45,925 bases of DNA from Aureispira sp. CCB-QB1. GTDB taxonomy: Bacteria; Bacteroidota; Bacteroidia; Chitinophagales; Saprospiraceae. Below are positions 8,991 to 19,068 of the stretch, piece by piece. Each line of letters starts with the position of its first letter. Position 1 is the stretch's first letter. Position numbers and translations under genes: made by a program. The stretch is taken from contig NZ_JHBV01000142.1 in assembly GCF_000724545.1 (NCBI RefSeq), positions 1 through 45,925 on the forward strand, given 5' to 3'. The notes beneath the pieces are model-generated. The model had not been told where the DNA came from and ran no database searches. It was given only the letters and a program-made list of their open reading frames with translations.

Positions 8991-10453
8991 TGATTGATTT
9001 CGGTACAATTTCAAATGTAGTTGGTGTTTTATTAATCAGCTTAGGCTGTTTTATGCTAACAGCGCTCCCCTTTTCTTGGTATTTTGCTAGTGGGGATGCT
9101 CTAGCCATATTGAGTGCAGCAGGACTGACCATTGTCGTTGGCGGTTTGTCTTGGTTGTATAAATTCAAAACAAAAGAAAATGTTGGCAAACGAGAAGGAT
9201 ATTTAATTGTTGTGATAGGATGGCTCTGTATGTCCTTATTCAGTATGTTCCCTTACTTGTTTAGTGGCGTATTTAATACCTTTAGCGATGCTTTTTTTGA
9301 GAGTGTTTCTGGGCTCACCACAACGGGAGCCTCTGTTCTGAACGATATTGAAGCGGTTCCTTATGGGATTCTATTTTGGCGGAGTTTAACCCAATGGATT
9401 GGCGGTATGGGAATTATTGTCTTGATGGTCGCTATTTTTCCTCTATTAGGTATTGGTGGCGTCGAGTTATTTGTAGCAGAAGCCCCAGGTAGTTCCTTAG
9501 AAAAAATACACCCTCGGATCAAAGAAATTGCCAAACGCCTGTGGTATATCTACGCAGGCTTAACAACACTACTTACCTTTATCTTGTGGGCTTTGGGCAT
9601 GACCTTCTTTGATGCTATCAATCATGCGCTGACAACAATGGCAACAGGAGGTTTTTCTACCAAAAATGCTAGCGTAGCGCACTTTACGAGTCCTGCCATA
9701 CAGTATACTATTCTAATTTTTATGTTCCTCGCAGGAATCAATTATACGGTTCTGTATTATGGCTTGGTTGGAAAGTTCAAAAAGGTTTGGGGAAGCGATG
9801 AATTCAAGACCTATATTATTTTAGTTTCTATTCTTATTGTTGGAGTAACGTCTACTATTTATTGCTCCACCAACTATAGCTTTGAGCAATCGTTTCGAGA
9901 TGCTACTTTCCAAATTATTTCTATCATAACAACAACAGGTTTTGCCTCCGCAGATTATACCTCTTGGACACCAGGACTCAGCTTATTGTTTTTCTTTTTG
10001 TTGTTTGTTGGTGCTTGCGCAGGATCTACTAGTGGCGGAATAAAACTAATTCGACACCTAGTCTTTTTTAAGAATTCTTTTTTAGAATTCAAACGCCTAC
10101 TGCATCCTAACGCCATTATTAGAACCAAAATAGATGGTCGAATTGTACCCTCTACCGTGATGACACATATCTTGGTGTTTTTATTGCTTTACTTGATGTT
10201 GTTCTTCTTTGGTTCCTTAGTAATGGTGATCATTTTGAATGATTTTGACCGTCCTTTGTTGTCTGCCATTAGTTCGGTAGCGACATCCTTAGGAAACGTA
10301 GGACCAGCTTTGGCTGATTTAAGCCCTGTAGATAATTTTGCGGCGGTTCCTGCTTCTGGAAAATGCTTTTTGACGTTCTTAATGTTATTAGGTCGCTTAG
10401 AATTATTTACGATTCTAGTCATCTTCACACCTTATTTTTGGAAAGCCAATTAA
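8990..10453 (+). CDS. trkH: Trk potassium uptake channel TrkH
   Basis: A 487-aa inner-membrane K+-translocating subunit with four M1-P-M2 repeats. The four selectivity-filter loops are visible: GLTTTGASVL, TMATGGFSTKN, IITTTGFASAD and ATSLGNVGPA, each with the conserved glycine. About ten hydrophobic membrane spans are seen. The gene overlaps trkA by one base, so the two subunits are made together. Confidence 0.95.
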   Translation: MIDFGTISNVVGVLLISLGCFMLTALPFSWYFASGDALAILSAAGLTIVVGGLSWLYKFKTKENVGKREGYLIVVIGWLCMSLFSMFPYLFSGVFNTFSDAFFESVSGLTTTGASVLNDIEAVPYGILFWRSLTQWIGGMGIIVLMVAIFPLLGIGGVELFVAEAPGSSLEKIHPRIKEIAKRLWYIYAGLTTLLTFILWALGMTFFDAINHALTTMATGGFSTKNASVAHFTSPAIQYTILIFMFLAGINYTVLYYGLVGKFKKVWGSDEFKTYIILVSILIVGVTSTIYCSTNYSFEQSFRDATFQIISIITTTGFASADYTSWTPGLSLLFFFLLFVGACAGSTSGGIKLIRHLVFFKNSFLEFKRLLHPNAIIRTKIDGRIVPSTVMTHILVFLLLYLMLFFFGSLVMVIILNDFDRPLLSAISSVATSLGNVGPALADLSPVDNFAAVPASGKCFLTFLMLLGRLELFTILVIFTPYFWKAN

Positions 10454-10674
10454 GGGCATTTTATCAGGTATAAATCAGCTTGTCGCAATAGATAAGAAAA
10501 AAAACTACTTATATAGATCGCTTTAAAACCTTATTTAAAAATAGTAAAACTTCAATAGTATTTGTATATTGCACATAGATAAATACTATTTAGAGTCCTT
10601 TTTTTAATTATACACACATCCAATTTAATTCCCTACCACAAAAGGACTTTGCTATGATAACATACTAATATTAA

Positions 10675-11247
10675 ATGGGAACAGAAGTTAAAAGCTTTTG
10701 GAACGAGCGTTGGGTTAAAATCCAATGCAAAGCTCCTACAAAGCAAAAAGATTACTATTTTTCTGATTATGGGCGCATCAAAAGCGTTGATAAATTAACA
10801 GAAAAAGAAACCTTGCTGAAAGGGTCAATTACCATACAAGGCTATCGCCAAGTAAATATGAAACTCCAAGATAATCTTAGGCAAGGTTTTTACATTCACA
10901 AATTAGTCGCTCAAGAATTTTGTGTGCGAAAAAGCGAAGAAGCTAAATTTGTTGTTCACTTGGACCGTGATAATCTCAACAATCATTACGAAAACTTGAA
11001 ATGGTTAACACAACGAGAAATGACGGATTTTCAAATCGAGAACGGTGTTTACAAACCAGAAAATCGAAAACGCCCTTCTCATTGCAAAATGAATCCTGAT
11101 CGTGTTCGATTGTTAAAAAGACGCTTAAAAGAAGGTAAAACAAAGAAAAAAATCTTAGCTAAGAGCTTTGGTATTACCGTAGAACAACTCCGCAAAATTG
11201 AAAAAGGTATCGATTGGAAATATGTTACCTTAGATGACGACGAATAA
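10675..11247 (+). CDS. NUMOD4/HNH-like DNA-binding protein with C-terminal HTH
   Basis: A 190-aa protein with the layout of HNH homing-endonuclease relatives. The N-terminus has a NUMOD4-like part (YYFSDYGRIKSVDK, GYRQVNMKL), then an HNH-type core (IHKLVAQEF...VVHLDRDNLNNHYENLKW) and a C-terminal helix-turn-helix (KKKILAKSFGITVEQLRKI). The usual VNH before the Asp is VVH here; the catalytic His, Asp and Asn positions otherwise look present. It sits alone, with its own terminator and no intron or inserted host gene, so it may be a domesticated regulator or nuclease. Confidence 0.65.
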   Translation: MGTEVKSFWNERWVKIQCKAPTKQKDYYFSDYGRIKSVDKLTEKETLLKGSITIQGYRQVNMKLQDNLRQGFYIHKLVAQEFCVRKSEEAKFVVHLDRDNLNNHYENLKWLTQREMTDFQIENGVYKPENRKRPSHCKMNPDRVRLLKRRLKEGKTKKKILAKSFGITVEQLRKIEKGIDWKYVTLDDDE

Positions 11248-11260
11248 AAAATGCTTGTAT

Positions 11261-11302
11261 AATAATCCGCTATGCCACGAGGTATTTAGCGGATTATTTT
11301 TT
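11261..11302 (+). terminator. Rho-independent terminator
   Basis: AATAATCCGCTA (11261-11272) pairs perfectly with TAGCGGATTATT (11287-11298), followed by TTTT. It follows the HNH-like gene by 13 nt. Confidence 0.85.
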
Positions 11303-11347
11303 AAGTATAAAATGTTTTTTTTAATATGAAAACATTGAGATAATCGC

Positions 11348-11755
11348 TTAATGTCGAACAAATCTCCTCCTAATTCTCACGATCTCTACTAAGATAGCAA
11401 CTCCTAGCATAAACGTATACAGAGCTATTAAAATCGAAATAGGGGTTTGAGCTTCTCCTGGAGACCAATCCAAACAAAAGATGATAAGAAAACATACTGC
11501 TGAAAAGATAGGAGCAGACAAACCTATCTTTTGTTGTTCTGGGAAATGCAACTTACGAGCCACAATATAGACTACCAAACCAATCAAAGAACCAATAGGT
11601 CCTGTTCCTATAATTGTTTCAATATCATCTATAGCCAATACAGTAGCGAGTGCCCCAAATCCCCCAAGGACAAGCATTCCTCCTATAACGATGCGTTTGT
11701 GTTTAATCGAAATCTCATTTTCCTCAACAGGGAGTTCATCTAATATTTCTTGCAT
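11348..11755 (-). CDS. Small multi-pass membrane protein, unknown function
   Basis: 135 aa. A short acidic cytosolic N-terminus (MQEILDELPVEENE) is followed by about four hydrophobic spans and a basic C-terminal tail (RIRRRFVRH), giving a positive-inside orientation. No motif is recognised. It precedes, on the same strand, another small hypothetical after a 171-nt gap; any relationship is speculative. Confidence 0.65.
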   Translation of the reverse strand: MQEILDELPVEENEISIKHKRIVIGGMLVLGGFGALATVLAIDDIETIIGTGPIGSLIGLVVYIVARKLHFPEQQKIGLSAPIFSAVCFLIIFCLDWSPGEAQTPISILIALYTFMLGVAILVEIVRIRRRFVRH

Positions 11756-11926
11756 GTTTTCTTTTAAACGAAAGTAAGTGAGAACAAAATAAATTAATCA
11801 TCAATTGGGGTATTTTTAAACTACTAATTTTGCCCTTCTACTTAAATGACTAATGAAGCTATATTAAAATGCAAATTATCGACCTTAAAAGATCTATAAT
11901 TTGCATCGTTTGTTGTAGTATTCATC

Positions 11927-12400
11927 TTATTTAACTGTAATCTCTTGCTCTAAAGTAGGATCAAATAAACCAACTGTTTCTTTTACATCCACTTCTCCTT
12001 TAAAAAAGAACCTCACCCCTTTTATCTTCGCACTTTCAGGGCTATCTACTCCCCATTCTTTGAGAGACTCTACCAAATCCATGTCATCGACAAAAAACGC
12101 ACAAGTGCGTACTCCACCAGACTCTATGCTTTCTGGAAATTTATTGTAATCATCTCCATTTGCAATATCTGTACACTCCTCCTCTCCCAAAATAATCTCT
12201 TCTTCCATTCCATCATCATCTTCTCGCTTGGCATAAAAAGTCCCCGTAGCTCCTACCACCGTAATTGCACTGTCAGCTTTGATTCTCAACGTAGCTTTAA
12301 TCATTGGGTCATTAAAAGGAAATGGATTTTCAATCCATCGGTAATCTAACTCAACCCCTGTCTTTCCGACCATTTTTTTCATCTTATCAAAAAATCCCAT
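11927..12400 (-). CDS. Conserved hypothetical protein
   Basis: 157 aa, soluble, no signal peptide. It begins MGFFDKMKKMVGKTG and is rich in beta-strand-like, acidic sequence (KREDDDGMEEEIILGEEE; FFFKGEVDVKE). The start and all-beta character faintly recall sporulation-control Spo0M/arrestin-like proteins, but I cannot support that assignment. Single gene. Confidence 0.6.
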   Translation of the reverse strand: MGFFDKMKKMVGKTGVELDYRWIENPFPFNDPMIKATLRIKADSAITVVGATGTFYAKREDDDGMEEEIILGEEECTDIANGDDYNKFPESIESGGVRTCAFFVDDMDLVESLKEWGVDSPESAKIKGVRFFFKGEVDVKETVGLFDPTLEQEITVK

Positions 12401-12858
12401 TCTATTTTTGTATTTAGTGTTAACGTAAAGTGTTCATTGTAAGCAACCGATAGAAATTACCACAAATTGACGCATATCCTTCAACAATATAAACAGCCGT
12501 CATTTGTCCTACTCTCAATCTTCTTTTGTACTAATTTTCTATCTTTAAATATACACTTTTTAAGATAAAAAAAAGTTTCCTTAACTATTTTTACAAAAAA
12601 GACCTTCACTGACAACAAAGCTATACTTTTCATTACTAATAGCTTAAATATTAAAAAGTTTAAATTACAATTGTTTTACCCTTTTTTTACACAAAAAACA
12701 TTTAGCCTTCTTTACATTCTAAAATACTTTAACTATATTTAATTATTCCTATCTTACTTTACTGAAGGTAATTTTCACCTCCCCCTCCCTTTTAAAAAAC
12801 CAAATAGAATCGATTAACTGATGTTTTATAACATTAGTATAACCATTCATTTTTGGAG
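12401..12858. other. Non-coding gap between divergent genes
   Basis: 458 nt of very AT-rich sequence between the 11927-12400 gene and the histidine kinase. It must contain both promoters, but I see no convincing TAnnTTTG pair, hairpin or ORF. Confidence 0.4.
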
Positions 12859-14517
12859 ATGTTTATACAGAGATTTCTATTGGTATTTTTTTTGGTTCTT
12901 GGATGCTTATGCAAAGCATCTACACACCCCCTTACACCAAGAATTGAGCAGTTAAAGAAAGATATTACGAAACTGACTTACGAACATCAATTCAAAGATG
13001 CACAGATATTAGTCCTAGAATATCTAAAGCAGGATGATCTAAAACCTGTCGAAATTTTTTATGGCTATTTTTTACGAGCAGACATCCGAAAATCGGCAGG
13101 AAAATCAAAGGAAGCGATTCGACTACTGTTAGAATCTAAAGAATACCTCGAACCAATCAAGGACAAAGCTATTTTTGAGTCTTTGATTTATGGAAATGTT
13201 AGTGAGTGCTATTTTAACTTACACAATCATATCAAAGCAAAAGAGTATGCACTTCGATCCATCGAAACTAGTCCTAATAAAAGCCTCCGAGGAAGTGGTC
13301 ATGCGGTTAACAATCTTATTTTAGGATATAGTAACTACAAAGAAAAAAACTATTCCCAAGCCCTTTATTCTTACCAAGAAGCCATTAAGCAATATAAATT
13401 ATCGGGAGACATCTGCGAGTTTCCTCTATGTTACAACCGAATCGCTGCCATATACTGGGAACAAGGTAAACTTGATCTTGCGCAAGCAGCTCTACAAAAA
13501 TCTTTTTATATCAGCGATTCTTGTGATATTGATCAATATCGCTTGTTATATTATTCGGCTTTATTGGAATATTACAAATATCAAAAAAACTATAAGAGGG
13601 CACTAGAATTGTCAGATACCATTGCACAATTAAATGCCGTCATCTACAATCAACGACAAGAGGAACAGTTGCACGACTTGGAGATAAAGTACGAAATGGA
13701 GCTGACTCAAAAGGAAAATGAACACTTAAAAAAAAGTGCTCGAATCAAAGAGAGTGACAATCAGTTTCAGTTTATGGTGCTGATTAGTTCTATCCTTGGT
13801 TTGCTAATTTTATTAATTTTGGGACTCTCTATGCTAAGAATTCGAAACAAAAAAAATAGTTTACTCAGCAATCAATTGAAAAAAATTGAAGTTCAAAATA
13901 AAGAACGAGAAGTACTACTCAAAGAAATCCATCATCGAGTAAAAAATAACCTCCAAGTTATTACAAGCCTTTTGCATCTCCAAGCCAATCAAAATAGTGA
14001 TCATAGCATTCAGAATCTATTCAAACAAAGCCAATATCGAATCAATACAATGGCAATGGTTCATGAAATGCTCTATCAATCCGACAACCTTTCTAAAATT
14101 CAGTTGAAAGCATACCTCGAAGAACTAACTTATTCTCTAATTGGCTCCATCAAAGACGAACAGCAAACTATTGTAGCTCAAATTGAAATTCCTGAAATCA
14201 TTCACTTGGGTCTAGATACTGCTATTCCTCTCGGACTCCTCTGCAATGAAATTATTACCAATGCGTTGATCCATGGTATCCCTAAAGGAGAAAATGGCAA
14301 GTTATACATTCGTATAAAAGAATTGGAGATACCTTCCTTTATTTTATATATTGGTGACAATGGAGTTGGTTGTCCCAAAGATTTAACGTTAGCTAAAATT
14401 AGCACGCTTGGACTGAATTTGGTGCAAAAATTAGTTCGTCAGCTCTCTGGAGATATTCAAAAAGATAGCTCTAAAAAAGGTTGTCACTACATTATTACCT
14501 TTCAAGAAGTGGAGTAA
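12859..14517 (+). CDS. TPR sensor histidine kinase (HisKA_2 type)
   Basis: A 552-aa membrane sensor kinase. An N-terminal signal/anchor (FIQRFLLVFFLVLGCL) is followed by a periplasmic TPR-like region (about 30-290, for example YSQALYSYQEAIKQY), a membrane span (FMVLISSILGLLILLILGL), a short coiled coil, and a HisKA_2 dimerisation domain with EIHHRVKNN (phospho-acceptor His about 358). The HATPase domain has N-box NEIITNALIHG and G1 DNGVGCP. No response regulator gene is adjacent, so the partner is elsewhere. The ATG at 12859 is preferred over the in-frame TTG at 12853. Confidence 0.9.
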   Translation: MFIQRFLLVFFLVLGCLCKASTHPLTPRIEQLKKDITKLTYEHQFKDAQILVLEYLKQDDLKPVEIFYGYFLRADIRKSAGKSKEAIRLLLESKEYLEPIKDKAIFESLIYGNVSECYFNLHNHIKAKEYALRSIETSPNKSLRGSGHAVNNLILGYSNYKEKNYSQALYSYQEAIKQYKLSGDICEFPLCYNRIAAIYWEQGKLDLAQAALQKSFYISDSCDIDQYRLLYYSALLEYYKYQKNYKRALELSDTIAQLNAVIYNQRQEEQLHDLEIKYEMELTQKENEHLKKSARIKESDNQFQFMVLISSILGLLILLILGLSMLRIRNKKNSLLSNQLKKIEVQNKEREVLLKEIHHRVKNNLQVITSLLHLQANQNSDHSIQNLFKQSQYRINTMAMVHEMLYQSDNLSKIQLKAYLEELTYSLIGSIKDEQQTIVAQIEIPEIIHLGLDTAIPLGLLCNEIITNALIHGIPKGENGKLYIRIKELEIPSFILYIGDNGVGCPKDLTLAKISTLGLNLVQKLVRQLSGDIQKDSSKKGCHYIITFQEVE

Positions 14518-14579
14518 TAAATCATAAAAATGATTATATTGAGTCATCACGAATCTACAAAACACTCAATTAATCTTCT

Positions 14580-16358
14580 ATGAAATTCTACAGCAAAAAA
14601 AATCTACATTTCCTTCTAAACGATGTTTTTCAAATTGAGTCTCTATCTCAATATCCTTTTTTTAAAGATCACAATATAGAGACTTACACCATGGTTTTGG
14701 ACGCTTGCACAGATTTATCTACCCAAAAACTTCGCCCTATTTTAACTGAAATGGATCGCAACGCCCCTGAATTTACGGATGGACGCATCAAAGTGCATCC
14801 TGCTATGAAAGAATTAATGCAGGCGTTTGGAAGTGGTGGCTGGATCAACTCTCCTCTATCCTACGAAGAAGGCGGTCAGCAGATGCCTTATATGATTTTT
14901 AATGCTACTTTATTCATTATGGGAGCAGCCAACTACTCTGCGACGGTCTATCCTTTTTTGTCTGCTGGGGCAGCGAACCTTATCCGAAGCTTTGGTACAC
15001 CAATACAAAAAGCCACTTACCTAGAAAAAATGTACAACGGCACTTGGCAGGGAACGATGGCCCTGACAGAACCTGAAGCAGGAAGTTCCCTAGGAGACAT
15101 TACAACATCTGCTGAACCTACTGATCATGGGTATTACAAAATAAAAGGACAAAAAATATTCATTTCCTGTGGCGATCATGATGGAGTAGAAAATATTGTT
15201 CACCTGATGCTAGCAAGAATCAAAGGTGCCCCCAAGGGTTCGAAAGGTATTTCCTTATTTATTGTTCCTAGAATGCGTCCTGATGCCGATGGTCATTTAG
15301 AATTTAATGACGTTACAACAGGTGGTATTTTTCACAAAATGGGTTACAAAGGTGCTCCTATTGCGCATATTATTACAGGAGAACAAGACGACTGTAGAGG
15401 GTACTTGGTTGGCGAGGCTAATAAGGGGTTGTTCTGTATGTTTCAAATGATGAACGAAGCTCGAATTGCCGTTGGTTTTAATGCCGCATCAATTGCTTCA
15501 GCCGCATACTACGCGGCTCTCCAATATTGTCGTGAACGCAGTCAAGGAAGACGGATTGGGAGCAAATCTACTCAACAATCTTTGATCATTGAGCATGCTG
15601 ATGTAAAACGAATGTTACTCTTTCAACGTTCCGTTGTAGAAGGTAGTTTAAGTTTATTAATGGAGTGTTCTCGGTATGCTGACTTGGTTCGAGTGACAAA
15701 AGGTGAAGAACAACAGAAGTATGATGCCTTATTGGGTTTGTTAACTCCTGTCGCCAAATCCTATCCTTCTGAAATGGGTTGTTTGAGCACAAGTGCTGCA
15801 ATTCAGTGTTTGGGGGGCTATGGTTTTACAGAGGACTTTTTGCCAGAACATTTTTATAGAGAGGCTAGAATTCATCCAATACACGAAGGAACAACGGCTA
15901 TTCATGGCATGGATTTGTTGGGTCGAAAAATTGCAAAAGATCAGGGTGCTACCCTACGACTTCTAATCGCTGAAGTGACTACCACAATCGAAAAAGCGTT
16001 TGCAGTTGAATCCCTGCAAAAATATGCGAATGACTTAAAAACTACTTTGGAGAAATTAGTCGATACAACTATGAATTTGAGCATGCTTGGGATGCAGGGA
16101 CAACTAGAAGCCTTTCTTTCCGATGCAACGCTTTACCTAGAAACTTTTGGCACCGTTGTCATTGGCTGGCAATGGCTCAAACAAGGATTGGTTGCTACTC
16201 AAAAACTTGATGCGAATGAGGATGCATTTTACCAAGGTAAGTTATATACCATGGAATATTTCTTTGAGTATGAACTCCCCAAAACTAGGGGCTTACTCAA
16301 AACGCTAAAAAGCCAAACTAGTGTGACCGTCGATATTCAAGATGGACATTTTGATTAG
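14580..16358 (+). CDS. Acyl-CoA dehydrogenase with C-terminal extension
   Basis: A 592-aa flavoenzyme of the long acyl-CoA dehydrogenase subfamily (the same layout as DmdC / AidB-like enzymes). Visible motifs are the FAD/substrate-region MALTEPEAGSSLGDI, KIFISCGDHD, and the C-terminal catalytic-domain signature GGYGFTEDFLPEHFYREARI followed by IHEGTTAIHGMDLLGRK. The last 130 or so residues are the Acyl-CoA_dh_C-type helical extension. Likely step: alpha,beta-dehydrogenation of an acyl-CoA in fatty-acid or amino-acid breakdown; the substrate cannot be deduced. Single gene with its own terminator. Confidence 0.9.
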   Translation: MKFYSKKNLHFLLNDVFQIESLSQYPFFKDHNIETYTMVLDACTDLSTQKLRPILTEMDRNAPEFTDGRIKVHPAMKELMQAFGSGGWINSPLSYEEGGQQMPYMIFNATLFIMGAANYSATVYPFLSAGAANLIRSFGTPIQKATYLEKMYNGTWQGTMALTEPEAGSSLGDITTSAEPTDHGYYKIKGQKIFISCGDHDGVENIVHLMLARIKGAPKGSKGISLFIVPRMRPDADGHLEFNDVTTGGIFHKMGYKGAPIAHIITGEQDDCRGYLVGEANKGLFCMFQMMNEARIAVGFNAASIASAAYYAALQYCRERSQGRRIGSKSTQQSLIIEHADVKRMLLFQRSVVEGSLSLLMECSRYADLVRVTKGEEQQKYDALLGLLTPVAKSYPSEMGCLSTSAAIQCLGGYGFTEDFLPEHFYREARIHPIHEGTTAIHGMDLLGRKIAKDQGATLRLLIAEVTTTIEKAFAVESLQKYANDLKTTLEKLVDTTMNLSMLGMQGQLEAFLSDATLYLETFGTVVIGWQWLKQGLVATQKLDANEDAFYQGKLYTMEYFFEYELPKTRGLLKTLKSQTSVTVDIQDGHFD

Positions 16359-16386
16359 TGTTTATAGAAATTTAACTGGTACAATA

Positions 16387-16425
16387 AAAAAAGCCTCTCG
16401 GATTTGCTCCAAGGGGCTTTTCTTA
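16387..16425 (+). terminator. Rho-independent terminator
   Basis: AAAAGCCTCT (16389-16398) pairs with AGGGGCTTTT (16412-16421) with one G-U pair, just after the acyl-CoA dehydrogenase. Confidence 0.8.
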
Positions 16426-17366
16426 TACCAGTATTTGTCAATTTTCTTTGTGAAATACTTTCTTTCTTACAAATCAAAGATACTTTCTTTCCGATTATTA
16501 ATCAAGCATTTCTCATTTTCACACACATTCACACTAAATGAAAAATAATCACCCCTAGAATAAGCCGATAAATTAATTATTTCATCAATCGACAATGAAG
16601 TTCCTTCGTTTTGAAGGATCATTGGATTAAAAGGCGCAACTAGTTCCTGCAATTAATATGATTCGGTTCATAGGTAAAAAGTTTTGTTTATAAATTAAAA
16701 AGTATATAAGCAATGATTCTAAATGGGCTTGTACATGTAGTACAAAAACTACTCGTATGATATGATTCTATTGGCTTTTTAGGTGGAATACATTTTCTAA
16801 TTATCTAAAATATCTTCCCTTTTTTCTTTTTTATCATATAAAATAAATATAGCCATTCTTACTAACAAAAAACAAGAAGAAACCACAAGGGCAAATAAAT
16901 TTCTATCTATAACAGAACAGCATAAGCAGTAAAAAAGTCATAAAAAGTGTTGCCACTAAAGGGAGACTACTCTTTGTTTTATGCCCACTGAATTTCCAAC
17001 AAATATCAACTAAAAATTCTCCTAGGTGTAAAAAAGCTCTACCATAAGGCACCTATTTTACATTCATTTTATCTTTAACATTTTCCTTAACATAACGATT
17101 CATATCAATTGCTATAATAGATGTGTTGGAAGCAAGTTGATATGGGAGAATTCAAAAAAATCTACACAAGCGAATCAACGCTCAAGAACTTAGCAATAGC
17201 GGAATTATAAAGACGGAAACCGTAATCCTGTATCAATTGGGTTCCTATTCCTTCTCATTTTCTTTCTCTAAAAAAGAATAAGCAATATAGAGTTTCGTCT
17301 TAAAAGATGGAAGATATCAGTCTTACATTTTGTAGAGAACATTTTTTAAATTTCATTTAAAAAGCC
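16426..17366. other. Long region without a supported gene
   Basis: About 940 nt, AT-rich. It holds a 61-codon frame on the minus strand (16467-16652) and a 29-codon frame at 17121-17210 (+), neither with a family match I can recognise. It may be the decayed remains of a lost gene. No tRNA, CRISPR or insertion-sequence ends are visible. Confidence 0.4.
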
Positions 17367-17391
17367 TACATTTGTTTAGATTTAATCTAAA
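17367..17391 (+). promoter_or_regulatory. Promoter -7 element with overlapping palindromic operator
   Basis: TACATTTG (17367-17374) fits the -7 consensus TAnnTTTG. It is followed at once by the perfect palindrome TTTAGATTTAATCTAAA (17375-17391), 17 bp around a central T, which would cover the transcription start. The palindrome resembles iron-box operators (Fur/DtxR type) of Bacteroidota, from memory, so repression by a metal sensor is the likely mode. It lies 16 nt before the DUF6686 start codon. Confidence 0.55.
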
Positions 17392-17407
17392 TAAAAACAA
17401 CAAAAAT

Positions 17408-17728
17408 ATGTGCCAACACACCACTTTAGCTCAAAACTCAGACGGATTCATCTTATGGTGCAATGAATGTTCGGTTTATAGAGTACATTTTAGCTCGATT
17501 GTAATGGTTCTTGATTGCAAAGGTTTAGAATCTTTCAAAAGTAGTTTGACCAATTGTTATCAAGAAAATAGGCGTCATAATATTCCTAAAAATCAGAAAT
17601 ATTTATTCTTCAATACCCAAGTAGATGGCTTGCAACTTTGGTTCTCTGTCCAAGATGTTGGTTCCTTGCTTTCCTTATTACAAGAAGCAGCGTTATCCCA
17701 TTGCGAATTGAGTTACTATCAGCCTTAA
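17408..17728 (+). CDS. DUF6686 family small protein
   Basis: A 106-aa soluble protein starting MCQHTTLAQNSDGFILWCNECSVYRV. The CxxC-type pair WCNEC and the N-terminal CQH could bind a metal. It resembles the Bacteroidota family DUF6686, whose function is unknown. The in-frame upstream ATG at 17372 lies inside the promoter/palindrome, so 17408 is the start. The iron-box-like operator suggests control by metal availability. Confidence 0.7.
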   Translation: MCQHTTLAQNSDGFILWCNECSVYRVHFSSIVMVLDCKGLESFKSSLTNCYQENRRHNIPKNQKYLFFNTQVDGLQLWFSVQDVGSLLSLLQEAALSHCELSYYQP

Positions 17729-17894
17729 ACTTCATCAAAATCAGCTTTTTAAGCTTTTCACAATAGGCAACTGCGCTATTTTTTTATTAAATTTGGCAAG
17801 ATTTTAGGATACTACTAAACATCAAATAATAATTTATCCAATCAAAGACGCTGACTTGTCAAGGAATTGACAAGCATTATCAAAATGCACTATA

Positions 17895-19067
17895 ATGAGA
17901 TGTTTACTTTTTGGACTACTACTTTTAGCTGGTAGTACCTCTTTTGCCCAACTACGTGAAGGTTTTGACCCCGATGAAGTCAAAGCGTTGATTGCCATGT
18001 GTAATAGTTACACATTTCAAGATTTGTATGGTTCTGATGCCCAAATTACACCTAAAAATTATCAAAAAGTATTCACCTCTCCAACAATTGGAATGGATAA
18101 TAAATTCCAAGTATATACTAAGGGCACCGTTGGGGTTATTAATTTTAGAGGCTCAACCAATCAAATTGTTAGTTGGGTAGAAAATATGTACTCTGCTATG
18201 ATTCCAGCCAAAGGCGTGATCACCTTGGATAAAGTAGAACACCCCTATTGCTTCGCCCAAGATACAGGTGCAGCCGTACATTCTGGATATGCCCTAGCAG
18301 TCGTTTTGTTATCTCCAACTATTTTGGAACAAATTAGTCAACTCAACCAAAAAGGCATTTACGACATCTTAATCACAGGACACAGTCAAGGTGGTGCCTT
18401 AGCCAATATGACACGCGCCTACTTAGAAAATTTGCCCAAAGGTACCTTATCTTCTAAAAATGTTTATAAAACATATGCTTTTGCCAACCCTATGTGTGGT
18501 AATAAAAATTTTGCGGAAGAATACTATGCTCGCTATTGCGAAAATAATATGAGTTACACCATTATCAATCCTGCTGACTTGGTGCCATCTATGCCCATGC
18601 ATTATCAAGAACAAGGAAAAATCTTGTCTAAAGAACGCCTAAAAGCATGGATTTTTGGTCAAGAGTCTTTTGATATTCGAAAAATTGGTTTGGAAATGGT
18701 GATTAGAAAATTTGAAAAAAGCTTAAAAGACTATGTGAATTCTTCCAACCGATTGATTGAGAAAATGGTTTCTACTTCTTATGGATCGGTTGACATGCCC
18801 GACTATATCCGAGATATTAATTATTATCAAGTAGGCAATATTAGAGAATTACAGCAGTTTCCCTATCCCAAAATACAATTGGATTCCAATACTTTGACAG
18901 AAGAACAACTCGCAAAATTAAAACCTGCTGAAGATGGCAATTATTACAAAACAGAACCTAACTTTTATCAACATAAACCATACAATTACTACACGGCTAT
19001 TCTAAGAGAGTATTTTTCTAGAGATTATAAGAATTTAGAGGTCAAGTACCTTCCTGAAAACCTATAA
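17895..19067 (+). CDS. Secreted class 3 lipase-like hydrolase
   Basis: A 390-aa alpha/beta hydrolase with a cleavable signal peptide (LLFGLLLLAGSTSFAQ). The nucleophile elbow is GHSQGG with Ser164; NPADLVPSMP after the next strands supplies the likely catalytic Asp. Both match the Lipase_3 fold, predicted to cleave acylglycerols in the periplasm or outside the cell. Its stop is followed after one base by a dehydrogenase/reductase gene, so the two are probably co-transcribed with the downstream acyl-CoA synthetase in a lipid-handling cluster. Confidence 0.85.
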   Translation: MRCLLFGLLLLAGSTSFAQLREGFDPDEVKALIAMCNSYTFQDLYGSDAQITPKNYQKVFTSPTIGMDNKFQVYTKGTVGVINFRGSTNQIVSWVENMYSAMIPAKGVITLDKVEHPYCFAQDTGAAVHSGYALAVVLLSPTILEQISQLNQKGIYDILITGHSQGGALANMTRAYLENLPKGTLSSKNVYKTYAFANPMCGNKNFAEEYYARYCENNMSYTIINPADLVPSMPMHYQEQGKILSKERLKAWIFGQESFDIRKIGLEMVIRKFEKSLKDYVNSSNRLIEKMVSTSYGSVDMPDYIRDINYYQVGNIRELQQFPYPKIQLDSNTLTEEQLAKLKPAEDGNYYKTEPNFYQHKPYNYYTAILREYFSRDYKNLEVKYLPENL

Positions 19068-19068
19068 A

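Noticed and set aside
16467-16652. 61-codon minus-strand frame in the 16.4-17.4 kb gap
   Set aside because: No promoter, family match or conserved context; could be a remnant but cannot be supported.
17121-17210. 29-codon frame MCWKQVDMGEFKK
   Set aside because: Too short, with no family match or coupling to a neighbour.
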